A stretch of 64,000 bases of DNA, taken from NCBI RefSeq assembly GCF_932276165.1, contig NC_064012.1:2797501-2861500 (forward strand), in the 5' to 3' direction. The DNA is from Plutella xylostella. Its lineage: Eukaryota; Arthropoda; Insecta; Lepidoptera; Plutellidae. The stretch's first letter is position 1. The number at the start of each line of letters is the position of its first letter. Below, in pieces: positions 11,914 through 23,000 of this stretch. The notes below the pieces were generated by a model. The model was not told where the DNA came from. It did not search any database and saw only the letters and a program-made list of their open reading frames with translations. A program made the position numbers and the translations under genes.

Positions 11914-12083
11914 GTCAATTTAATTGTGCTGATAGGTACGTACCTTATAGAGTATGAGCCGAAGACTGAACCATTCGGTTTTGGGCTTACAAATCATAAA
12001 AAGGTGTAAACAGTGTAACAATTATTTTTGCGTTTTATCGCTTATAAAATGTGCTTTGCGAAAGGAGTGTTGTACAGTTTGTA

Positions 12084-12316
12084 CACTCACGGGCAATGAA
12101 AAGGTTCCACTCAGAAAAGCACTAAATTACTTCTAAACCGAAAATGCTAGCTTAATGCCGTCTTCTGCAACATTAAAGTACATTTATCAGAGCATTAGGA
12201 TATTACCAACTAAAATCGGTAATATTTTGTTCCAATTTTAAATTATATCTTTGAAAAAATTGCGGTCGTTTGTTGTCGGAATTTTGTGAGTGGAACTTTT
12301 TCATTGCCCGGCAGTG
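12084..12316. mobile_element. Mariner-like MITE, complete, 233 bp
   Basis: TA, then CACTCACGGGCAATGAAAAG, and at the other end the complement CTTTTTCATTGCCCGGCAGTG then TA. Inverted terminal repeats are about 28 bases. The TA flanks suggest mobilisation by a Tc1/mariner transposase. The same family occurs at 14003-14235 (also 233 bp), 2001-2166, 7568-7935, 10830-10896, 25377-25573, 28673-28713 and 55589-56414. Confidence 0.8.
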
Positions 12317-12658
12317 TATTTTGTTCCCTATATGTTGGGATGACCTCTAGGATGTTTTCTATAGGCTATTGGCTTTAGGCACTAGAATGACCACTCGACA
12401 TATTATTAAGTACCTATGTAGTTTTAAAACTTATCTCTTTTGTACCACTGATCTCGGTATATTTTGTGTGCAATTATATGCGAACTCGTTTTATTTAAAT
12501 ATTGTGCAAAGCGAATTTATGTTAAATATACATCGGCGCTCAAGCGTTCAGTATGAGTAAACCATATTTGCTTACGCGGCAATGCACTAGGAAGTACATT
12601 CATTTCTTTGGTTATGCTGGCGTTTAATTTGTTCCCAGGAATAAGGGAATATAAATTA

Positions 12659-12862
12659 CTAGCTGTTCCCGCGAGCTTCGCTTCGCCTTAAAAAGTTTTC
12701 CCGTGGGAATTCCGGGATGAAAAGTAGCCTATGTTCTTTCCCAGAGTCGAGACCATCTGTATAGTAAATTTTATTCTAATCCGTTCAGTAGTTTTGGCGT
12801 GAAAGCGTAACAGACAGACAGACAGACACAGTTACTTTCGCATTTATAATATTAGTTAGGAT
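12659..12862 (+). repeat. Lepidopteran dispersed repeat C, copy 1
   Basis: Runs from CTAGCTGTTCCCGCGAGCTT to ATAATATTAGTTAGGAT, with a short GACA/CAGA microsatellite near its end. This repeat is very common in lepidopteran introns, recognised from memory. Other copies: 14264-14459 and, inverted, 14666-14873. Confidence 0.75.
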
Positions 12863-13194
12863 ACATCCCGGGTTCTCTATGTAAACCGACCACAAAGTAT
12901 TTGCTTTGTGAAACCGACGAACGAATGAAAAAAAAAATGCCATTGGCACGCTAAATACATCGAGATAGTTCTATCTTGACTCCGAAGCTTTGGAGAAACA
13001 AAACTACCAAAACTCTATCTAGTTGTATTAAACGTGCTGATTTAGTGTCAAGTCTCGTTCGTGGATTCAGCGATATAATTTAGGACCTTTGACTTAAAAT
13101 GCACTATGCATACCGAACCTATGTTCAAGACCTTTGCACTACACCGTCTACACCAACCACCTATTTATTGATATTTATATTTAATATTGTATCT

Positions 13195-13300
13195 ATCTAT
13201 GTATTTGTGTAGATATATCAGCTGTCCGATATCCATAACACAGGCTCTGCCTAGCTTGTAGTCCGATGGCCGTGTGTGAGATGTAATATTATTATTACCA
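13195..13300 (+). repeat. SINE 3'-part fragment just before e3
   Basis: Matches the 3' part of the tRNA-type element at 21522-21738 (GCCTAGCTTG, then TGTGAGATGT). The tRNA-like head is missing. It ends about 30 bases before the e3 acceptor. Confidence 0.5.
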
Positions 13301-13328
13301 TTACCTCGCCCCCGTCTTCTCGTTCCAG

Positions 13329-13509
13329 GTGACCTGGTACCGCAACGAGCGTCGCCTCCTTGAAGCCGAGCGAGTGTCCCTGGTGAAGGACGGCAACTTC
13401 TGGTGCGCAGACGTGGCGGCCGTCAGCGTGGACGACGCCGGCCGCTGGACGTGCACGGCGGAGAACGCCGGCGGGCGAGCCTCGTGCTCCGCGCATCTTA
13501 ATGTGCTGG
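13329..13509 (+). CDS. e3: second half of an Ig domain
   Basis: Completes the domain begun in e2: VTWYRNERRLLEAERVSLV carries the core tryptophan, and DDAGRWTCTAENAG gives the D-x-G-x-W-x-C signature. Acceptor TTCCAG, donor GTATGT after CTGG, so it starts in phase 0 and ends with one spare base. Very GC-rich codons. The open frame running past 13509 is intron read-through. Confidence 0.92.
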
Positions 13510-13660
13510 GTATGTTGGAATCTGGCTACTCTATGACTATACAGGGTGTTGCAATAAGGCTAAGCCGCAGCATTTTCGCGAATTTTGAAATTCTAATTTC
13601 AGATTCGGGCTTAGATATAACAGGCTTAGTATACCCTTTTTGCAACATCCTTTATAGTTT

Positions 13661-13800
13661 TAGCATAGTCTGTTAGATCATTAACACCCGTGTTAAATTG
13701 TAATCATTAATTGTCATCGTCATATTATTGCATTCTTGACAGATATGTCAACAACTAATCCCTTGTTATGATATAACAGAGTATGGTGAAACTAGGGCTA
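13661..13800. repeat. PIF/Harbinger-like MITE, relative of 7619-7766
   Basis: Contains TCTGTTAGATCATTAACACC near one end and the inverse-type ATAACAGAGTATGGTGAAAC at the other, with ACTAATCCCTTGTTATGAT inside, matching the 7619-7766 copy in inverted arrangement. Confidence 0.5.
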
Positions 13801-13806
13801 AAGCTA

Positions 13807-13972
13807 GGCGTCTATATTTCGGTATCGTAGGTAACGGACCCGATGGATTTTCATAAATGTATGGAGAAACTGCGTCGGAAATGCCGATGAAGTGGACGCA
13901 ATTGTGTGAATTTCTATACAAAGAATACTGAATGCGATACGTCCGTTGCATACGATGCTGAAAGGTGGACGC
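13807..13972. repeat. Short dispersed repeat E, copy 1
   Basis: Shares TTCTATACAAAGAATACT, GGATTTTCATAAATG and GGTGGAC blocks with 23279-23432, in the same order and orientation. The ends GCGTC-type and GTGGACGC suggest weak inverted repeats. Confidence 0.5.
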
Positions 13973-14002
13973 TTACCTTTATAGCACTTCAGTTCATAAT
14001 TA

Positions 14003-14235
14003 CACTGCCGGGCAATTAAAAAGTTTCGCTCACAAAATTTCGACAACAAACGACCCCAATTTTTTTAATGATTTTATTTAAAATTGGAACAAAATATTAC
14101 CGATTTTAGTTGGTAATATCCTGATACTCTTTTAAAAGTACTTCCATGTTGCAGAAGACGGCATTAAGCTAGCCTTTTCCGTTTAGAAGTAATTTGGTGC
14201 TTTTCTCAGTGGAACCTTTTCATTGCCCGTGAGTG
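14003..14235. mobile_element. Mariner-like MITE, complete, 233 bp, copy 2
   Basis: Same family as 12084-12316 but in the opposite internal orientation. It is exactly the same length. TA precedes the left end; the right flank is TC. Confidence 0.75.
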
Positions 14236-14263
14236 TCAATGTATCAATCCTTTATATTTTTTA

Positions 14264-14459
14264 CTAGCTGTTCCCGCGAGCTTCGCTTCGCCTTAAAAAG
14301 TTTTCCCGTGGGAATTCCGGGATAAAAAGTAGCCTATGTTCTTTTTCAGGGTCTAGACCATATGTATACCAAATTTCATTTAAATCCGTTCAGTAGTTTT
14401 GGCGTGAAAGAGTAACAGACAGAGACAGTTACTTTTGCATTTATAATATTCGTTAGGAT
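14264..14459 (+). repeat. Lepidopteran dispersed repeat C, copy 2
   Basis: Runs from CTAGCTGTTCCCGCGAGCTT to ATATTCGTTAGGAT. Forms an inverted pair with the copy at 14666-14873, about 200 bases away. Confidence 0.75.
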
Positions 14460-14665
14460 TTTAAAAAAAATCGTTAGTATCGTTAATAATCCAATTGTCA
14501 AACTGTCCTGACAAAAGTGTCCCAGTAGGGAAACTGCTCACTAGACTAGCCGCGCGTGGCGTAGGAGTGAGCGCAAAACAAGCAAACTGTGAAAACTTGG
14601 CATGCTAAAACAATACGCCGATAATGAGTCTGCATTGAACAATAAATATTATAATATATTCTACT

Positions 14666-14873
14666 ATCCTAACTAATATTATAAATGCGAAAGTAACTGT
14701 GTCTGTCTGTCTGTCTGTCTGTTACTCTTTCACGCCAAAACTACTGAACGGATTTGAATGAAATTTGGTATACATACGGTCTAGACCCTGGAAAAGAACA
14801 TAGGCTACTTTTTATCCCGGAATTCCCACGGGAAAACTTTTTAAGGCGAAGCGAAGCTCGCGGGAACAGCTAG
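14666..14873 (-). repeat. Lepidopteran dispersed repeat C, copy 3 (inverted)
   Basis: Starts ATCCTAACTAATATTATAAA and ends CGCGGGAACAGCTAG, the reverse complement of copies 1 and 2, with a GTCT microsatellite near its start. Confidence 0.75.
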
Positions 14874-14930
14874 TATCAAATAAAATAAAAATATAAATGT
14901 GGGCCATCATAGTCCTATTCGAATTCAAAT

Positions 14931-16788
14931 CTTCTTCTCTTCTTAAGTCCTTTAACTCCTAGTGGAGCATAGGGCCGCAACTACAGCTTTCCACTTCTGA
15001 CGATCAGAGGCAGCAGCCACAACTTCTGGCCAGCTCATGTTGATCGACTTGATCTCCTGGGCTAATGTCCTTATCCAAGTTATTCTTGGGCGCCCTATCC
15101 TTCTTTTTCCTTGCGGGGCAAACACTAGGGCCTGCTTTGTGAGGCGAGAGTCCTCCTGCCGCAACGAATGACCTATCCAGCGCCATTTTCGATCGAGGAT
15201 CTCTAAATGCGTAGGTCTCTGGTTTGTGAGAGTCCAAAGGTCTTCATTTCTGATGGTTCGTGGCCAAAATATTCCCAGAATTTGTCGCAAGCACTTGTTT
15301 ATAAAAACTTGAAGCTTGTGGGAAATATCTTTACGCACAAACCAAGTCTCGCACCCGTATAAGAGGACAGTTTTTACGTTGGAGTTAAAGATCCTGATTT
15401 TGGTGTTACGGTTGATGTTCTTGGAACGCCAGAAGTTCTTCAGTTGTCCGAACACTGCTCGTGCCTTGTTGATTCTCGCCTCGACGTCAATATCCGTGCC
15501 TCCGTTGTGATCTATCATGCTACCGAGATAGCAGAATTTTTCCACTTGTTCTATGTTCTTGCCATTAATCTGAATGGGTTCTATGTCGTCTGTGTTTATT
15601 CGCATATCTTTGGTCTTATACACGTTGACACGCATTCCATATTCGGCAGATATTGTGACTAAGTCCAAGGTCTTTTGCTGTAGATCCTCCCGGCTTGCGG
15701 ATAGTAAGCATAGGTCGTCGGCATAATCAATGTCTTCGAGGTCACGGTTTGGGCGCCAAGGTATGCCTCTTTCCTTATCTTTAACCACTCTGCGCATCAC
15801 TTCGTCTATTACGACAAGAAAGAGGAACGGTGACATAAGGCATCCCTGTTTAACTCCAGCAGATACATTTATAGCTTCAGACAGCTGTCCACGATGTATC
15901 ACTCTGCACGTGGAGCCAACATACAAGTTTCGGACCAGATTTATAATTTTCCCTGGTACGCCCTTCTGTCGAAGTACTTTCCACATAGTATCCCATTGTA
16001 TAGTGTCGAACGCTTTTTCAAAATCTACAAACAGAGCATAGACTTCGTTTTGCATCTCTCTGCATTGTTCAATCACTATACGCAAGACATTTATTTGGTC
16101 CGTACAGGAGCGGTTTACCCGGAAGCCTCCTTGTTCATCTCTGAATTTTGGTTCCATCACCGTCGCCATACGCTGTAGCAGGATTTTCGCTAGAATTTTG
16201 GAGCACATCGGCAGTAAGCTGATTCCCCGATAGTTGTTACAGTCTGACATGCTTCCCTTTTTCGGTACTTTGACAATGTATCCCTCTTTCCATTCCCTCG
16301 GTATTTCTTCTGACTCCCAGATTCTTTTAAGTAGGGGAAACAAAAGGTTACACGACATTGCTAGGTCGGCTTTTAGGACTTCTGGGGGGACGTTGTCATT
16401 ACCAGGGGCTTTACCGTTTTTTAAGCTTATTATAGCTGCGCGAATTTCGGTGCAACTCGGGGGGCTGGTGTTGATGTCAAGGGGATGTTCAGAATGCTGG
16501 TCTACATAGTTGGTTTGTGAGGAAACCGCTGTCTTGAAAATGTCTTCAAAATGCTCTTTCCATCTTAATAGTTGGGCTTCTGTAGTTGTAAGAGTATTAC
16601 CACATTTATCTTTCAGCGGTTTCTGCCCTCCTGAACACTTTTTGGTACACAGTTCTTTGGTAGTCTTGTACAGCTCCTTCATATTCCCAGTTTTCGCCGC
16701 ATGTTCTGCACGGTCTGCTATCGCATTTGCCACACGGCGTTTATCAGCCCTTGCACTACGCTTAACCTTGCGTTCTGTTTTCGCGTAG
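14931..16788 (-). mobile_element. 5'-truncated non-LTR retrotransposon (RTE-like) with 13-base target duplication
   Basis: The direct repeat TTCGAATTCAAAT lies immediately outside both ends (14918-14930 and 16789-16801), which fixes the insertion limits. The element reads on the minus strand and its 3' end is a short AAG-rich tail. The endonuclease half is missing, the usual result of incomplete target-primed reverse transcription. Confidence 0.85.
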
Positions 16789-16994
16789 TTCGAATTCAAA
16801 TGCTTACAATAATTATTGGTATTGATTGAGAGTCTGCGAGAGGTCCACTGTTCGCCATAAGATGTCCACTGTGATAAGTAATTACGGGTTACTAAAGGGG
16901 GAAGCATGTAGAATCCATAGCCATGAGACACGCTGTAGATTGGACAGCCATTCAAAGGGACATACATACCTTGTGTTTGACAGCTTAGAAGCAC
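14952..16994 (-). CDS. Reverse transcriptase (non-LTR, RTE-like), 5'-truncated but open
   Basis: 680 codons. The first ~69 lie upstream of the insertion point and are host read-through; real homology starts near residue 70. Motifs visible: KNGKAPGND (192-200), NYRGISLLP (254-262), FVDFEKAFD (322-330) with the first catalytic aspartate, GVKQGCLMSPF (380-390) and YADD (424-427) with the catalytic pair. The C-terminal part carries CRQIL-like and WRWIGHSLRQ motifs of this class. No frameshift or stop is seen, so the insertion is young. It lacks the endonuclease domain and a promoter, so it should not move by itself. RTE/SR2-type placement is from memory. Confidence 0.85.
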   Translation of the reverse strand: MLLSCQTQGMYVPLNGCPIYSVSHGYGFYMLPPLVTRNYLSQWTSYGEQWTSRRLSINTNNYCKHLNSNYAKTERKVKRSARADKRRVANAIADRAEHAAKTGNMKELYKTTKELCTKKCSGGQKPLKDKCGNTLTTTEAQLLRWKEHFEDIFKTAVSSQTNYVDQHSEHPLDINTSPPSCTEIRAAIISLKNGKAPGNDNVPPEVLKADLAMSCNLLFPLLKRIWESEEIPREWKEGYIVKVPKKGSMSDCNNYRGISLLPMCSKILAKILLQRMATVMEPKFRDEQGGFRVNRSCTDQINVLRIVIEQCREMQNEVYALFVDFEKAFDTIQWDTMWKVLRQKGVPGKIINLVRNLYVGSTCRVIHRGQLSEAINVSAGVKQGCLMSPFLFLVVIDEVMRRVVKDKERGIPWRPNRDLEDIDYADDLCLLSASREDLQQKTLDLVTISAEYGMRVNVYKTKDMRINTDDIEPIQINGKNIEQVEKFCYLGSMIDHNGGTDIDVEARINKARAVFGQLKNFWRSKNINRNTKIRIFNSNVKTVLLYGCETWFVRKDISHKLQVFINKCLRQILGIFWPRTIRNEDLWTLTNQRPTHLEILDRKWRWIGHSLRQEDSRLTKQALVFAPQGKRRIGRPRITWIRTLAQEIKSINMSWPEVVAAASDRQKWKAVVAALCSTRS

Positions 16995-17808
16995 TATAAT
17001 AGAACCTTAATAGAACCAACTGTGCGTCGCAAATAGATGGTAATGGCAGATGAGCGGGCCACGTTACTTCATTAGCCATTCGAGTGCATTAATCGATTCC
17101 AGAACTAAGATAGACAGTGATATCGATTTGAAGGTACAAATCCTAATTTGAGCTGTCAAAACCTTAATTTCTATGTTTAAAATCGGATTTTATTAGTGTT
17201 CAGGTAAAGCTCGTTTTTTTGCTAGCAATATATATAAATGAAAATGAATTAATAAATATATTTATTTTACAAATAATCTTAACCTAATACATATAACCCT
17301 ATACATAACCCACAAAACCAAGTGCATATTGGTTTGTCTGTGGGTGTTATAGGAGTGTTATAGTTTGACAGCGTTATAATTAGAATTTCTGCATTCAGAG
17401 ATTTCAGATACTGAATGTTGAAGGTCGAGAACATAGTTCCGAGACCACGTATTAAATGAAAACATTATGTAAGCGGACAGACCCATGTATCTAATAATAA
17501 TATACCTATGTATAAAAATAAATAAATGAACTCCCCAAAACCAATTACTTACACCTTACAAGCTACCATATTACATGCCGCATCACCAGGAAACTCCATC
17601 ACTTCGTCCCAACATTAGGCCCTGAAAGGAGTGAAAAACATAAGAAAACGTATAATCATAATAATAAGCTTCTCATTAATACAGGCTATTCTATAGCCTA
17701 GCTATGAGAGCAGACGCTACGGCAACAGTCTACCAATTATGTATTATCATCCAAATCCTAGCCATAAGAACTTTACTGTAATCACCTTACTTCGAATAAA
17801 TAAATTTA

Positions 17809-18458
17809 TTAAAGGAGAATGGCAATTTCTCTATAGCGCCATGACCCAGAGCGGCCATTGATGAAACATACACTGATGTGTAGTCCGTGACTACAGTATA
17901 TACTGGTATTAATTTTATTATTATGAGGCATGGGAGAACGAAGATATAAGTGCCGAAAGATCAAGTCTTTCTACTGTACTAGATGTTACCCTTGAGCTAA
18001 AAATAGTTTTTAAAAGTGTTCCCGTGGGAATTCCTGGATAAAAAGTATTCTATGTTACTTCTGGATAACGGGAACTTGAATAGAATGAAATAATTTTTGA
18101 AATTGATCTCTTTTTAAAAATAGGTTTCCGAGTGTGAAATGTGCAAAAATAATATTGATATTATTTGCAGAAATAAAATCATGTAATACATTTTGTGATG
18201 CACTATGTATTGGGAATCTCATGATTTAGATTATAAAACTTGTTTGTGCGTGTACTATTCATCAAAAACTTATTTAACGAAAAAAAATATATTAATTAAT
18301 TTACTTTTGAACCCTAATATCTCAAGAACCCCATGGTTTAGATTTTTTTAAATATTTTTCCCTGATAGTAGACAATTTTATCAATTACTTCAAATAGGTT
18401 TGGTTAGTGGCTGCTAACTAACGCAAAGCGGGTCAGGTTTCGCCATTCTTCTTTATTA
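17809..18458 (-). repeat. Dispersed repeat D, about 650 bp, copy 2 (inverted)
   Basis: Reverse complement of 8233-8877, from AAAGGAGAATGG to CGCCATTCTTCTTTATTA. Scattered substitutions and few indels. Confidence 0.75.
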
Positions 18459-18948
18459 TTAAAAGATAAGATAAAATGAAATAGAAACATCACCAGGCAA
18501 ATGTAACCATACAGCCTGGACCAATGACCTTAGGCCGGTAACAGACAGTTGCTGAATGAAGAAGGCCGAGGACAGAAGGATGAGGCGGCCCTTGGGAGAG
18601 ACCTATGTCTAGCACTGTAGAATCCATAATTCCGGGTTTTATGAAGATTATGATGACATTGACACCAGATAGGATGCATAAATGCCTATTCTGACTAGGA
18701 CTAATACTGTGAATGCATCGTTTCAATTGAGATTAATATTGTTAATAGAAGTTAATGTATTAATCGAGCCACGTAATATTCTCGTATAACACTTAGCTCC
18801 TTTATCGATGTGCATCTAGTCAGTTGACCTTCACGCTGTTTCGCTACCAATCAATTAAGAGCCAGCCCCTTATTCCCTAACGTTTAGCCGTTAGCAAAGA
18901 AACAGTCTTATGCTATCTAGACTTTTCATGGTGGGTCTCCTGGGCTAG

Positions 18949-19067
18949 TAGCACGGGGCGCATTTAAGACGTGACAAAAGCTCTCCGTTGCGCTCGCTCA
19001 TGAAGCTGCGCGATGTGAGTGAGCGTGATGCAACACTTTTGTCATGTCTTAATTGCACCCCGTGCTA
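18949..19067. repeat. Foldback MITE, TAGCACGGGG ends
   Basis: TAGCACGGGGCGCATTTAAG pairs with CTTAATTGCACCCCGTGCTA, and GACGTGACAAAAG pairs with CTTTTGTCATGTC. The interior GAGCGCAACG-type sequence also pairs loosely. A half copy lies near 4186-4253 (GTCACGTCTTGAGCCCCGTG). Confidence 0.65.
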
Positions 19068-21373
19068 GTCCTTCTTTTGCTATGATTTGTGTTTGCGCAT
19101 AATATATCAGTATGTATTTTTTCCTGTGTATGATAAGGTCTTTGTATTATGAAAGGGTGCGACAAAAGTAAAAACTAATGTAAATAGTATCCGAATTATG
19201 CCAAAAAATCTTAAAAAATAAGTTAGGTAAATGCCAGAAATAAAACAAAATAATTTTGTAGAGCGTTAAAAAAATCATTTCAGGATTAAAACTCTTGCTT
19301 CACTTTTCTTCGTGATATCAGTCAGCCTTGTTTAAATACTTTCCTTTTCCAATACGGTAGCGGTATCCTGCTGTATCCTGCAACTTTTCACTAAACAAAG
19401 CGAATTTGGTCGCGTTTTCTAGCGTTTTCGGGAACTAGAAAGTTCGAGAATAGGGGGCTGAGGTAGGCTGTGTTAGGCACGTTTGCGGTGTAACAGTTAA
19501 GCGGATTTGCGGAAAGCTTTGCCTGCAGTCTCCACGTGTAACCCCCGTATCAACGCCACTGCAGTTGCCAAACTCATCGTTAGCACGCCATCCATCGCTG
19601 CCCAACACCGCAGGTGCGAAACTACACCGCTCGCTCGCCACGCAATGGAAAGTGATGCTACAGTTTGTTTGCATTATTTGCCTACGGACGAATAGGCGTG
19701 ATACAGGTGTAATTCGTTACACGTGCTGTGTATTTCGGAGCTGGAAACTTTGACGTGAACTGAAATGAATTTCCATTTCGCCGCACCGAAATTAAATTGT
19801 AAAAAACAGTTTTTTTGCTACTGGCTGGCTACTTAATTTTGAAACTAAAATACTGTATGTTTGGAACACAAGCTTTGGACTGCTCTAGTTGGTGAAATGA
19901 TTAAGTATAAAATATTAGTTGTAAGTTCTTAATTGCTTTTTCATTACTCATAGGTCTTTTAATGCTTTGGGAAAATTGATTTCTTGCATCTAAAATCAAA
20001 TGAATGATGAATTTCGATAAAATTTACTATTTTAGATATCCAAACGCTTCCTACTATAAAGTAGTGTTCTCCTTTTAAAGGAGACGAGATATTTTAGTAT
20101 CATTGTTTGTTCAGAGTCTTTTACAAACCAATTTACGACCATGAATATTAGTTTATATTTCACCGATTAATTTTATAAGAACGATACAATTTGATTAACA
20201 GTGAGACTATTCTTTGACAGGTTTCATTTCTTTATAGTTGATGTAAATTTTAATTACAAAATATTAATAAAATAGTTTAGCTACGAATAAAAAGGAAACC
20301 ATTATAATGTTGTTCTAATAAAGTAACAATAGATAATTAATAAATTTCCAATATTAATTAAGTCTTTCTATCTAGAAGATAGTTATGACCAGCTAGTAGT
20401 TTCAATCAATGTACCTAAACTAAACCGTATTGTAAATTTTCAAAAAGGTCAAAATTGACTTTAAAACACACGAGTTTCTTTCGACTTTCGACTCAGTTTG
20501 ATATTCGTATATTCGAATACAACGAGGTCAGTTTTAAACCTATTTTAAAGTGTCAAAAAGATCTATGATATTTATTACGGATATCACATACATTTAAACA
20601 TTACATACATTTATACATTTAAATTTCTAACAACAAGTAAGTGTCTGAAATTATTTATACTCAAATTCACAGTTTTGTTGGACTATGGTGGCAGCATGCA
20701 GCTCTGTGAAAGTGTAAAAAAATCACCTGTATATGGGTCAGTTCCAATTTTCAGCGCTGTTAGGTCATTGGATACGAGTAAAAAAACATATTGGCGAACT
20801 AAAAGTAAACCGTTACCCATCGCCAGCGGCGGTGTCTGACCGTAATAGGAACTTGCTCTAAATAAGTATTAATGTTTTTTTTAATTTTCCTGTGACGTTC
20901 TATTAGAACGTGAACAGCTATCATCGCCCAGGGGGGACTCTCTAAATTGGCGACACCGCTGTTAAAGACAAATAGAACATAATTATATAGTATAAACTAT
21001 CAGCATACTAGCTTTTCAGTTTTGTTTCCTCTTTGTGTCTAAAAGTGTTTAGTAAACAGTGTAAACTTCATGTTAGCTTGCTAAATTTTTATATTGATTT
21101 CTACGAAGAAACCTGTAACTGGCCTTACTGATAATTTATTACCACTTAAGACATTGTAATAGTTCGCTGTTGGTTTCTCAATAAATAAATCTTATAACTC
21201 CATATTAACCCCCCCAGGTTTATAAAAGACCGCCTGAATGACCTGGAGACTGAGATTTGACCCGGCAAGGGGAGTCACAATAGATCTTTTAGGTCGCAGT
21301 GGCGAATGTGCACTGGTTACCCCCCCCCCCCCCCTTTTCTATAACTATAACTAACCCCCCGTTTCCTCCCCAG

Positions 21374-21498
21374 TGCCGAAGGCCTACAAGCGTCCAGAGT
21401 TCGTGGAGGAGCTTCGGGCCATCCTCACGGAGCAGGGCACCGTCTCGCTGGAGTGCAAGGTGGTGGGGGTGCCCACGCCCGTGCTCAGGTGGTTCAAG
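21374..21498 (+). CDS. e4: first half of an Ig domain
   Basis: Begins VPKAYKRPEFVEELRAILTE after the phase-1 junction. It carries the first cysteine (SLECKV) and the core tryptophan (PVLRWFK) at the end. Acceptor CCTCCCCAG, donor GTAAGG. It closely resembles the starts of e8 and of the second Ig domain in e9, so it is one member of a repeated two-domain unit. Confidence 0.92.
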
Positions 21499-21521
21499 GT
21501 AAGGAGTGGAGGGAACAATAG

Positions 21522-21738
21522 GCTGAAGACCGAATGGTGTAGTGGTTGGTGGTGGTGCTATGCTGAAGGTCCCGGGTTCGATTCTCGGCGGATATTTGTT
21601 TAAAGGCATATAGGTATTTGTACTGTATCTGAGTAGATGTATTAGTCGTCCGGTACCTACCCATAAATTATACCTGCCTAGCTTGGGATCGGGTGGCCCT
21701 TTGTGAGATGTCCCTACATAGTATTATAATAGGGCAGT
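21522..21738 (+). mobile_element. tRNA-derived SINE
   Basis: Begins with a tRNA-like head: an A-box-like TGGTGTAGTGGTTGG and a B-box GGTTCGATTC at about 21574-21583. The body follows with the CCGGTACC, GCCTAGCTTGGGATCGG and TGTGAGATGTCC blocks seen in many moth SINEs. The head does not fold as a functional tRNA. It starts only about 24 bases after the e4 donor. Confidence 0.6.
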
Positions 21739-21741
21739 ACC

Positions 21742-21832
21742 ATGGTACAGTGATACAGTCTGAGGCAAAGCTGACCCCTTCCAAAATGACCACGCTGAGC
21801 GGGGTGAGGTATCTCTGCCCCGGACTGTACCT
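21742..21832. repeat. Foldback MITE, relative of 10697-10786
   Basis: GGTACAGTGATACAGTCTGA pairs imperfectly with TCTGCCCCGGACTGTACC, and GCTGACCCC pairs with GGGGTGAGG-type sequence. Confidence 0.5.
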
Positions 21833-22956
21833 ATGAAAAACAATGGCTAGTCTGATCTTCCAACCAGGAAAATCACACCATTGTGCCAATGAATAAAGTC
21901 AAAAATCTTCTAACCGAACTAATTCAAAATAAGAGCTCAGTGAAAGAAGTGCGGTGTTATTTGCCGACACGTTTCCTTTGCACTGACACTCCATCTTGTT
22001 TATAAATTATTAATCTAGTCGTCATCATCACAAACAAACATCATACATTATACGTCCTTCACAGTAATCCCTTCCATCGAACAAGAATTTAATTTCACAA
22101 CGGAAAAAAACTCGCTCTTTAATACTCTTAATAGATGGAGCTGGTTCTCAGAACGACGCTAAGGCGATTAGAGCCAGTGCTATTAATTGATGGAAAATGT
22201 TGTATTTTCCTTTTTTCTTTACAAAAGCCAATCATAATCCGGTATTTTCCAATATCCATTTTCCATAAACAAATGAATTAATTGGAGTATCTATTTTGCT
22301 TGCCGGAGGGCAGGCAGGGGTGGCATAGACGTGTGTTTGATCGTAGTATCCGGCAATGCTATGTTTGCAATAGAGTCTCTGGTACGGGTTGCAATTTATG
22401 AAACCGAAAAAAGTTTCCGTTTTCTTCTGTCTCTTTATCTGCGTGTCTATTAGGTACCTATTGGTTTTGGGAATTTAAGAAACAAAAAAAGTTTGCGTTG
22501 CATTCTGTTACCTGCATACATTGTCTGTCAAAAGTTTCATGATATTTTCCGCTTAAAGAGCCACTGTGAGAAAACTTAAACATTAAAAAATTTCGACCAA
22601 CTATAAATCCTGTACTAGTTGAGTTTCAGGTAAAAGATATGATAATATTTTTTCTTTCTGTCACTTTCACAGCTGAGAGCGCTAAGTAGAGCTTGGGTAT
22701 GGAATTCAGCGCTGTGATTGGGAGAATTATCGTTGAGTGGGTCTTAATTTTATGATAAGGGATTAATCAAGTGTGAAAAGGGCCAGACTTGCGTAGCCCT
22801 AAATGAGTTAAGAATAGTAAGACGTATATACCTAACTACCACGTTAGTGTCATAAAATAGCAAGAATAATTGTTGCTTTCTAATAATCGTTTTTTTGGTG
22901 CTGGCACTTGTTTCTGTTGCCAAGTTAGAGTAGTCAGACTCTATATCGGTATATGA

Positions 22957-22967
22957 TACACACACAC

Positions 22968-23000
<33 letters not shown>
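22957..23000. repeat. CA/CATA microsatellite
   Basis: About 44 bases of CA repeats interrupted by three CATA units. Confidence 0.9.

Larger units (their letters stand above)
5156..13328 (+). other. Intron e2-e3, 8.2 kb, mobile-element rich
   Basis: Donor GTAAAG, acceptor CGTTCCAG. Recognised contents are listed separately: an internally repetitive element (5750-6520), nested MITEs (7568-7935), a long dispersed repeat (8233-8877), a retrotransposon relic (9972-10659), a foldback (10697-10786), an orphan reading frame (11554-11913), a complete MITE (12084-12316), a C-family repeat (12659-12862) and SINE debris (13195-13300). The stretches 6530-7560 and 8880-9960 are AT-rich with nothing I recognise. 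Confidence 0.75.
13510..21373 (+). other. Intron e3-e4, 7.9 kb, mobile-element rich
   Basis: Donor GTATGT, acceptor CCTCCCCAG. Contains MITEs, C-family repeats, a 5'-truncated LINE and an inverted copy of repeat D, all listed separately. A hairpin with GGGTGTTGCAA/TTGCAACATCC ends lies at 13541-13655. The stretches 16995-17800 and 19080-21300 hold nothing I recognise, apart from a run of 14 C at 21321-21334. Confidence 0.75.
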
